A stretch of 64,000 nt of DNA from Gammaproteobacteria bacterium (GTDB lineage Bacteria; Pseudomonadota; Gammaproteobacteria; Arenicellales; JAJDZL01): NCBI GenBank assembly GCA_022823625.1, contig JAJEHQ010000027.1, forward strand, positions 1-64,000, written 5' to 3'. The notes below the pieces were generated by a model that saw only the letters and a program-made list of their open reading frames with translations, was not told the DNA's origin and made no database searches. Shown in pieces: positions 24,382-34,600 of the stretch. Numbering within the stretch: the stretch's first letter is position 1; each line of letters begins with the position of its first letter. Both the position numbers and the translations under genes were made by a program.

Positions 24382-25353
24382 TCAAAGTTCTGTGTTCACG
24401 CTCAGCAAATCCATACCATTGATGAACGCTTTGACCTCGTCTGCACACTGTCCGGGTTGTTCCAGTTGAAGAAAATGCGAAGTTTCAGGTAGAAAGTCAT
24501 AGTCTACGGATACAACATCGCTGAAATCAAGAGTTGGCAGATATGCGTATGGTACCAGTGGATCAGCGCCGATAATTTTGGTTGGACAAACAAGTGTATC
24601 AAAATCCAAAATCACCGAATAACTCCGAAAATAGTCAATGATTTGCGCTTCGTATTCTGGAGGACATCTGAGTTCGAAACATTCTCCAGTTGTGCATTTG
24701 CGGAGTGTCTTCTTTGCCATTAATTCAATGGCTCCTGGAACGAAGTTCTGAAAATTCGGGGAATAGCGAATTAAGTCGGTGAATTCATCCGTATTTTTGA
24801 ATGAATTCCCGCGTATTCGCATTAACTTCGCTGTTGTTTTAACAGCTTCATCAAATTCCAAGTCATCATGACCTGGTTTGAAAATCGGGGGATCAAACAA
24901 CACCATTGCCAAAAAATCAGGACTTTCAGTTGACGACATCAGAGCTTTTAGATCCGAAGAATAAAGAAGTGCGACAAAAGCGGAGAAAGAATGAAAGACA
25001 CCAATTGCTGGTTTTGATCCGAAATGAACATCAATTTGTTCTAGTATTCTTCCGAGGTCTCGAACAAATGTTGGAATGTTATGGTTTTCTTGACTGCCAA
25101 CTGAGTTCCACCCGTGGTTTCTAAGGTCGTAAACTATCAAATCGAAATCGTCAATTAGGAGCGACCAGAAAGGGTAGTACAAATCAATTGCCAGGCCATT
25201 GCCGTGGCTCAGAATAAGCCGAATTCCTGCAGGATTGCCATACCTGCGAAGAAATACCAAGCTGTCGTCTTCAAGGTAAATTTCACGAACAGATGTAGGA
25301 TCAGGTAATGTCCATTCGGTCTCTTTGTTCATTCTACCGATATCTAGTTTCAA
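24382..25353 (-). CDS. alpha/beta hydrolase downstream of PKS
   Basis: A 323-residue alpha/beta hydrolase. The oxyanion HGNGLA follows strand IRLILS near residue 49, the nucleophile elbow is GVFHSFSA (serine near residue 122), the acid is likely the Asp in IIGADPLVPY and the histidine is in PETSHFLQLEQP. The final helix LEQPGQCADEVKAFI is typical of the fold. It lies on the same strand 303 bases after the PKS, which has no thioesterase domain, so a chain-releasing or product-processing role is a reasonable inference; an unrelated esterase is equally allowed by sequence. MNKETEW at residue 8 is an alternative start. Confidence 0.8.
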   Translation of the reverse strand: MKLDIGRMNKETEWTLPDPTSVREIYLEDDSLVFLRRYGNPAGIRLILSHGNGLAIDLYYPFWSLLIDDFDLIVYDLRNHGWNSVGSQENHNIPTFVRDLGRILEQIDVHFGSKPAIGVFHSFSAFVALLYSSDLKALMSSTESPDFLAMVLFDPPIFKPGHDDLEFDEAVKTTAKLMRIRGNSFKNTDEFTDLIRYSPNFQNFVPGAIELMAKKTLRKCTTGECFELRCPPEYEAQIIDYFRSYSVILDFDTLVCPTKIIGADPLVPYAYLPTLDFSDVVSVDYDFLPETSHFLQLEQPGQCADEVKAFINGMDLLSVNTEL

Positions 25354-25656
25354 ACCAACGATTTATATTTGTTCTGCTTGCGTCAAGTGTTTGGTGTCGA
25401 GGGAAAGTTTCGAGATTCGTACAATAGCCGAAATAATGCTGTCATCAGTCGAAACAGTTGCTCACGTGCTCATGTTGACGTGTCTTTTCCCTAACTGCGA
25501 GATTGTAGCATACTGAATGAAACAGCTCAGAAACTTGGACAATACTTTTTTCAACTTCAATTCTCGGTTTCGAACCTCAAGCGGAAAAAGCAAATGAGGA
25601 GTCAGGTACTTGCTCACTGATTCAACTCATAGCGAATCGTATAAGGGTACACTCAT
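25354..25656. other. intergenic gap between hydrolase and PKS
   Basis: About 300 bases with no supported gene, no hairpin followed by T-run, and no repeat that I can see. Composition is AT-richer than the PKS. Confidence 0.4.
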
Positions 25657-28600
25657 CTACTTCTGGGTCGGAACCGTGGATTGTATATCCGGTTTCTTGA
25701 TCCAAAACTGTCGACGTTCAAAGGGATAGTCCGGTAATGAAATCCGGCGGCGAGTTTCGCCCGCGAAGAGCCCTTCAAATGATAACGTGACTCCCGCTTT
25801 GTAAGCTCTACCTACGGATTCAAAAAAGTTGTTTGCCGACCCTGCTGTCCAAGTCTCATCGCGACCCTGTGAACGCGTAAGACTGGATAGAACCAAGGGC
25901 TTGGCGATGTCGCTCGTTGCAACCGGCCAAGCTGCCGTGAGCAATTTCTCCAGCAACCCATCCGGGCCGATCTCGACAACAAGGTCGATGCCTAATGTTG
26001 TCAACGCTCCGATGCATCTGTCAAAATTCTCCGATTCAATCGTTGCCTGCTGACGCCAATATGCGGCATCCAGAGCATCATCAGGTTCAACGACCCGACC
26101 CGACACACCGTTTATCAAAGTCAGGGATGGCGAGTTCACTACAAAATCTTTCAGCACAACTTCAACATCGTCCAAGCTAGCAGCGAGATGCAGGCCATCC
26201 TCCAAGTTGAATACGCCAGCCGCCTGTGCAGCGGCAAGTGCTCCAGGGCCCCAACCGAATGTTACGTTTGGTCGCATGCCAACACTGGACCATAGTGCAG
26301 TTAGCGCACATTCGAGCGTGTAAATCGCTGGAAACTCCCAGTGCGGATCGTTCAGGGTTCCTTCTGAATCTGATTGATGGAACATGATGTCCAGCAACGA
26401 GGTACCCCTGAGATTTTTCACCATCTCATCGCAACGGTCGAAAACTGTCCGCACAACCGGCTCGCTCGCGTACAATGCCTCGCCCATTCCAATCCAGCTG
26501 TTTCCTTGGCCGGTGTAGGCAAATGCTATCTTCTTCGACTTCCTCGGTTCCGATTCCTCGCTCGACTCTGTGAGCCTCCGTAAACCTTCGCTCAGTGATT
26601 CGCGGTCTTGGAACACCACTGCTGCACGATGATCAAAGTGACTCCGACCCACACTGGCGGTCCACGCCAAGTCCGAGAGCACTGGATCAGACACAGTGCC
26701 TTCGCTGGCAAACATAGAGTCGCGTTCCTTGAGCCACTCAAGATACCGCTCTGCCAGCCTGCAAAGAGACGCACTTGATTTACCTGAAAGCGGTAAGAGT
26801 CTCGTATTGCGCGAGTCAATTTCATTTGTCATTTGCGGTAGTTCTTCAACTGTGATCGACTTTGGTGCGCCGACCGGATCAGGAAATTCTTCTTTCGGAG
26901 TATCGTAGCCTTCCAAAACGACATGCGCGTTGGTTCCCGATATCCCGAATGCACTGACCCCGGCTAGCAGTGGCCGATCCGGCTTCCGTGGCCAGGCTTG
27001 CGTTTTCGAAACCACACTAACAGGTAGTCGGTCCCAGTCCACATGTGGGTTTGGGTCTCGAAAATGCAGGTGTTTCGGAATCTGACCATGGCGCATTGCC
27101 AAGACGACCTTGATCAGTGCGGCAACGCCCGCCGCTGATTCCAGGTGACCAATGTTGGTCTTGACTGAGCCGATTAACAGTGGTCGATCTTTGTCTCGAC
27201 CCCTGCCATAAACTGCGGACACAGCTTGCAGCTCAATCGGATCGCCCAGTTCTGATCCCGCCCCGTGCGCTTCAAGGTAGTCCACATCCGATGGTTGTAT
27301 GCCAGCCTGCGACAGCGCCTCTTCAATTACCAATTCCTGAGCTGGACCGTTTGGTACTGTGGGTCCCGCACTCACCCCATTCTGGTTAACAGCCGCTCCT
27401 CGAATTATTGCCCATATTCGGTCGCCATCCGATTCCGCTTCACTCAAGCGTTTTAGAATGACCATTCCGCACCCCTCGCTCCGTACAAACCCGTCTGCCG
27501 TAGCGTCGAAAGTTTTGCAACGTCCCTGCCGCGACAGCATCCCGAGTTCTGCCATTTCCTGGGTCAATCCAGGTGACAATATTGCGTTCACACCGCCGCA
27601 AAGGGCTAGATCAACTTCTCCCTTTTGCAAGCCCGTGACTGCGTGCTGCACAGCAACCAGCGATGCTGCGCAGTTGAGCATCACGGGTATCGCCGGACCG
27701 GTGAGACCGAATTTGAACGCGACGCCGCCAACCGCCATGCTGCTTGCGGTGCCGAGATAGTTGAAACTTTCGCTATCGGCCATCAACATCAGATCTCTGT
27801 ATTCGCTGGTTGCGATACCAGCATACACCCCAGTTCGACTGCCCCTAAGGCTTTCAGGATCAATTCCCGCATCCTCGAGCGCTCGCCAACTTGTTTCCAG
27901 AAGAAGCCGCTGTTGTGGATCCATCAAGCGTGTGCCGATAGGTGTTAATCCGAAAAAGCGTGCATCGAAACGGTCAATCTCTTCGATGAATCCACCATGG
28001 CCCCAAGTGTCGTCTCCACCCTTGGAATCAATTGCAGATCCAGTCCAGAATCCGTTATCCTGCCGTCCGTTTGTCACCGCATCGTAACCGGCTTGAAGTT
28101 GGCGCCAATAGGTGGCAATATCTGGCGCACCAGGAAACCTGCATGCCATGCCAACAATGGCAATGCCATCATCGGTTTGCCGTAGTGGTAACTGTGGGGT
28201 TGAATCATTCATCGACTCAAGGATGGGAGATGGGTCAAGAGGTGACTCGAAGGCGGTGGTCGACTCTCCAAGCGCCTCCACGAGATGACGAGCGAGATCG
28301 TCAATGGTTGGATAGTCGAAAACCAGTGTATTGGGTGCGACATAAGCCTCGGAGAGGGCTCGATTGACGCGATTTCGCAGTTCGACCGCCATCAAGGAGT
28401 CCATTCCCAAATCGAAAAATCCAACCGCGGATGCCGGTGTCGACGGCAGTCTCAGCACTGCCTGAACCTCCCGTTGCAAGAACGACACGAGCAGGTTCTC
28501 ATGCTCCGCCAGCGGTGTCGAACTGAGTTGTGTAAGCAGATCTTCCGTCAATGTCGAATCGTCTTCTGCGGCAACGGTAAGCAGCTCATTCAGTAAGGGC

Positions 28601-31600
28601 GGACGGCCTCCGATGGATTCTCCGAACGCCGGCCAATCCACAGCAACAACTACTGTGCCAGTCGAATCTTTCTGCATTATGTGTTCGAGTGCCTTAAACC
28701 CCTGTTCCGGTGTGAACCAACCACGACCGGTCGCCTCCCGTTGCTCGGCGATTCGCTCGCGCTGTTCCTCTGCCTCTCCCAGGCTCGACCATGCGCCCCA
28801 AGCAATGGCTTGCGCCGGGAGTCCCAAGGCACGCCGGTGAGCGGCGAGTTGATCGAGAAAGGCGTTGGCCGCGGCATGGTTGGTCTGTCCTGCATTGCCT
28901 AGAACACCGACACCGCTCGAGAATAGGATAAACAGGTCCAGATCGCGTTCTTCCGTATTGCGATGAAGGTGCCAGGCTCCGAGCATCTTCGGCCACAGCA
29001 CCGTCTCAAAACTCTCCCAACTCTGGTTTCCAATGGAGGCATCCGATAGTACGCCGACACTATGGATCACACCGGCAAGCGGTGGTAGATTTTCGTCGAT
29101 ACGCATCAACATGGAGTCAAGCGCATCTGTGTCTGTTACATCCGCGAGTTCGACTTCGATCCTGAAACCACGGGAGCGTAGCACTTCAATGGCTTTTTCC
29201 GCAGCAGTGTCCGGTGCCCTGCGGCCATTCAACACAATCGTTCCTGCGCCGTGTTCGGCAAGCCAGCCGGCAAGTGCGCATCCAATACCACCCAGTCCAC
29301 CGGTGACCAGGTAGGTTCTGTCCTGTCGCAACTGCCCCCTCGCCAGCGGCGGCATTGTCAACACGATTTTTCCGATATGTCGAGCTGCGCGCATAAAGCT
29401 CATCGCAGCGCTCGTTTCGGTTAATGGCCATTTGGTATGCCTAAGCGGTGAAAGCTCACCCGTTTCGATTCGTGTCAGTACCTCTTTCAAGGCTGAACTG
29501 GCTCGTATTGGGTCGTGCTGCTTCAAGTCGTAAAGGTCAAGAATGGAATAAGTGACATCCGGTCGCAGCTCCGCCATCTCTTCCAGGCTCAGAATGTCGC
29601 GTCTGGCGAGCTCCACGAAATTTCCATCCTGCTTCAGGCAGGCAAGACTTGCCTCAATAAATCCCTCGCCAGTCAGGCTATTCAGTACAACGTCAACTCC
29701 GACACCGTCCGTAACTTTGGATATTTCTTGACCGAACGCTGTTGTTCGGCTGTCGAAGACATGTTCAATGCCAAGTGAACGAAGATAGGCGTGCTTACGT
29801 TCGCTCGCCGTGGCGAACACCTCCGCGCCGGCGGCTTGGGCGAGCTGGATCGCTGCAAGTCCCACACCTCCCGCACCAGCATGAATCAGCACCCGGTCTC
29901 CTTCCTTCAGACTGGCTAGCTCGAATGACAGGACGCATGTTACAAAGACCGAGGGTATCGTAGCGAGTGCTGTCGCCGAAATGTTGGATGGCGCAAGCAC
30001 TACCAGTTCCTCCCGCGTCACAACTTCCAACCCGAACGTTCCGAACGCGAATCCAACCACACGATCCCCCACTGAGACGGTGGAAACATCATTACCGGTT
30101 TCTATCACCCGACCGCACAATTCTTCGCCGAGCAGTCCCTCCTCAACCAGTCCCATGGCTCGGAACACATCCAGGAAATTGAGTCCACAGGATTCGACCG
30201 CAATGCGCACCTCGTTAGGCTTCAAGGCAAGCGGTGCAAGTGGCTGCACCGTCAGTGTTTCTATCGCCCCGCCTTCGTCAGGTGCCAGCACCCAGTTCGT
30301 CTCACTCGGTAGGGAAAGATGCTTTACGTCAGTGTCTTTTCGAACCAGTCGAGCTACTTGGCGGCGGCCTTGACGATGCGCAATGTGGTTCTCCGAATCA
30401 GGAAACAGCAACTCATTTACAAGTACGCTTTGCGGTTCTGCTGCTTCGGGGTCAAGGTCAAGCATCCTTGACTGAAAATGTGATGCCTCTTGTATCACCA
30501 CCTTGCCGAATCCCCAAAGGGCGGCACCAGCCAATTGTCCGATTCGCTCACGTTCCAGCACTTGTGCACCTTGGGTGACTAACCAAAGGCCTTTCTCCGG
30601 CACCGCATCCGCGTCCACGATACCCTGTACAAGCGCGAGCGCACTCGCCATCGTCCGTTTCGAATCCGTTGCGATTTCGGAAGTTGTTGCCTCTATACCG
30701 TGACCGTCCTGTGCGACGAGATGCACCACACCAGCGAGAGGTATATCAGAAGGTAGGCCCTCGAAGAGTGATCGCCACGATTCGCGTTGTTCTGTCTCGA
30801 CTGATGCTACGACAATACCGGCTTCGCTCTCCGCGATCGAATTCATAGTCTCCTGATCGCCACCCGCCAGCACCACCCGTTGGTTTTGAGTGGCCAGCTG
30901 CATCGCCAGCGTTGCAGCCATACCGCCCCGGTCAGTAGCCAGAATCCAGATTCCCTCCGGTAGGGAAATTTCAACTGGACCTTGCGCCACTATCACCCCA
31001 CGGTCCGGCAAACCAGCCGATTTCGACTGATCTACACCAAGTATTTCGGATTCTGTAAACCCAGTATCGGTGAGTGCCTGACGCCATACATCGGGTCCTG
31101 TGAGGGCGTTGTTTGCACGGTATTGATCGGCGAAGCGCCACCATCCATCCAACTGTCCAAATATCAGGTCCATCCAGCTTCTGCTTCGTTGGTTTTCGAG
31201 CGCCACAAGTAATCCCGACGGTGCGAGAAGAGTTCGACAGTTGGCAAGCGTTTCGTCTAAATAGCAAGTAGCGTGCAAGACGTTGGCCGCGATAATCAGG
31301 TCATAAGCGCAGGGTTTGAAACCTTGATCGATTGGATCTTTTTCGATATCCAGCACCAAGTAGTCGATCGGGGTATCCTTGTTGCTGAAACGCATCTCCG
31401 CATCCGCGAAGAAACCTGCAGAAATGTCGGTGTATGTATAGTCGAACCGTCCTGCTGGGAGCACGGGCAGAATGCACTCGGTCGCTGAACCGATTCCGGC
31501 ACCCACCTCCAATACGCGCAACCGCCGGTCTTCTGGCAAATCATCCACGAGTGTCCGAACCACCTCACCTAGCATCTGGTTTGCCGCCCGCCAAACCGGA

Positions 31601-34600
31601 GCCCTTCGATAGAGATCGCCGGCCTGAGGCTCCTGATCGCCAAACAGAAGTGACAGTGGGTCTTCATTACCACGCAGCACCTTGGGTAAAGCACCGGCAC
31701 ATCGCCGGAACAGCCCAATCTCGTTCGTGGCGTGCGGGAAACGTTCCTCCATCTCGCTCAGATATGCCTCAACATTTTGAGGCATTCCATCTGGTAACGG
31801 ATCACTGGTTCCGACTTTCACGACGAATTCTCCATTTTTCGCCTGCACCACATCCGAACGCGCCAAAATTTCAAGTATTCGTCGGAACAGTTTTGCGTGT
31901 TCGGGCAAAACCTCGAGGTACTCGCGCAATTCTTCCGAAATCACGTCCGTGCCAGCCGAACGCTGCCATCCCAGCGCTTCTAAGGCCGACAGAGCATAGC
32001 ACCACGACACTCTTTCCATTTCATCTTGCAAGCCGGTCTCGTCTTCGACCTTGACTCCCTCGGCGGCTAGAAACTGGGAGAATGGCTGCGAGCGGGATGC
32101 CGCTGTCGACGGATTCGGAAAGAAATCCGCTGCCACTATGCCAGGCGGCAAGGTACAGTCACGCCATGCGATTTCGTAAAGCAACTCGTCCACCTCTTCG
32201 ACTGCAGCGAGAAGGGCGCTCCGGGTTGCCTTTTTTACCGTGTATCCGCTCAACGTACCGATGGCAGACCCATCGAGATCGTAGAGCTCGATATCTGCAC
32301 TCATCACTTCTGGCAAGTCGTCGCCAGCATAGTAGGGTTCTCCCTTCACGCGGACATGGCATAGGAGTCGCTCTGGTAGCTGTTCCGGCAATACGAGCCG
32401 TTCCCAACCAAATGGCAAATAAGTAACCTCTTCTCCGAATTCGACCGTACCTCGCGCTGCTCCCACTACCTGAAAGCAACCGTCCAGTACGAGTGGGTGA
32501 AATGCCAACCCACTACGGCCCGCAGAGTCTGGAAGTGATACCTGTCCCAGTGCTTCGCCTGGTCGGGCCCAGAGAGCCTCCAATGTACGGAAGGAAGGGC
32601 CGAGATCGATACCGACGTCAGCCTTGGCGCGGTAGTAAGTCGTGAGATCGACTGGTGTTAGCTCAGACTTTAACCGCACAGAATCTAACAATGCGTCAGC
32701 TGGCGGCATACCTGAGTTGACGTTTGTCGAGATCTGACCCTCCGCGTGCAGTGTCCAATCTTCATCAGTTGAACTTCTACTCAAAATTCGTATACGGCGC
32801 GACCCATTTTCCCCGGCGCTATCAAGTAGCAGTTGCAGATGTCGGCCTTCTTCCTCGCTTTCTTCTGCATCGTCGCTTTCCGGCAAAATAAGTGCACTGA
32901 TTATCTGGAAATCCTCAATTACCGCTAAGGTGGGATTTTCTGCGGTACAGGCTGATGCCGCCATAGTACCAAAAAGTGCGCCAGGCACTACTAAACGGTC
33001 TAACACCCGGTGGTCTTTGAGCCACATCGGGTCGGAGGGAAATACCTCGGAATCATAGCTGATCTCGCCACTCGCGGAATCATGTCGCACACCCAGTAAT
33101 GGATGCCCAGTTTCCAGCCGCCGCCGTTTGGGTGCCTCGACCCAGTAACGCTCACGCTGGAAGGGATAACCCGGCAATACAATCCGACAGCGTGCTTCGC
33201 CAGCGAAGAGCCCCTCGAAGCGCAGTGGCAACCCCGCTTCGTAGGCAGCCGCAACTGCCTCTACAAATCCGCCTCCTGACCCCGGAGCAGGCAGCTCTTC
33301 ACCAGTCGCTGGCCGAATAATGCTCGATACTACCGCCGGTTCGACAACTCCTCGCGTGTTTGGCCAGGCAAGTGTTGTCATCGGCCCAAGTACCGCGTGC
33401 GGACCGATCTCCACGACCGAGTTCACTTGTAGTTCCGCCAGCGTCTCGACACAGGCGCGAAAGGCTACAGGTGCACGCATTTGCTGTCGCCAATAAGTCG
33501 CATTCAATACCTTACCTAATTCGACCGTCTGTCCGCTAAGATTGCTGACAAAGGGAAGCGACGGAGACGCAAAATTAAGTTGCGAGAGAGCTTCCTCCAG
33601 ATCATCCATCATCGGTTCGATCATGGCACTGTGGTAAGCTGGGCTCTTTCTCAGCCGCGTGACTCGAGTGCCGTTTAACTCCAATTTTTCTGCAATCGCA
33701 GCGATTTCGACCGCCGGGCCGCTAATGACCTGGTGCGCACCGTTGTCAGCTGCGATGCAAAGACCGATTCCTTGTGAGGTTGCATTGTGTGCGTCCAGCG
33801 CTTGTACTACGCTGTCAGACGGTGCAAATACCGCGGCCATTGCTCCTTCACCAGGTAAAGCGCCAGCCAGTGCACCACGTACCGCTGCCAGACGCAAACC
33901 ATCCTCTAAGCTGAACACACCTGCAGTGTGGGCTGCTGCGATCTCACCGAGGCTGTGTCCCAGCACTACGTCCGGGCGAATCCCAAGGCTCGACCATAGA
34001 GCCGTAAGAGCGCATTCCAGCGCGTAGATTGCTGGCTGTTTCCAGCGTGGGTCGTCCAAGTCTCCTGTAGCAGTGGGACGACCGAACATTACATCAAGGA
34101 GTGAGCCATCACGCTCATTTCTAAGCACTTCGTCGCACCGGTCAAGTACTGCGCGTACCACAGGCTCGGATGCATAAAGCGCTGCACCCATACCTGGCCA
34201 TTGACTAGCCTGTCCAGTGTAAACAAACGCTACAGTGGTCGTCTTACGCGATACCTGTTGCTCGTCCATATCAGCAATTTCTCGCAATCCCTCATGCAGA
34301 GATTTAGCATCTTGGAACACCACGCCTGCGCGGTGATCAAAGTGGCTGCGGCCGATACTAGCAGACCAGGCCAAATCGGAAAGCAGAGAATCGGATGCCG
34401 CGCTACCATTCGTAAGCACTGCTTCGTGATCATTCAGCCAGTTAAGATAGCTGTTCGCTACGTCGCGTAACGCTGAATCGGATTTTCCAGAAAGTGGTAA
34501 CAGTCGCTTATTGCGCGATGCGAGCTCGTGTTCCGGGTGCGATAGTGAGACAGATGCCGGCAACGAAACGGCAATTGGTGTAGATGGGCCTGCAATGGGA

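Noticed and set aside
31434..32054. 206-codon plus-strand ORF antisense to the PKS
   Set aside because: High-GC coding DNA often leaves long open antisense frames; the translation is rich in Arg and Pro with no domain.
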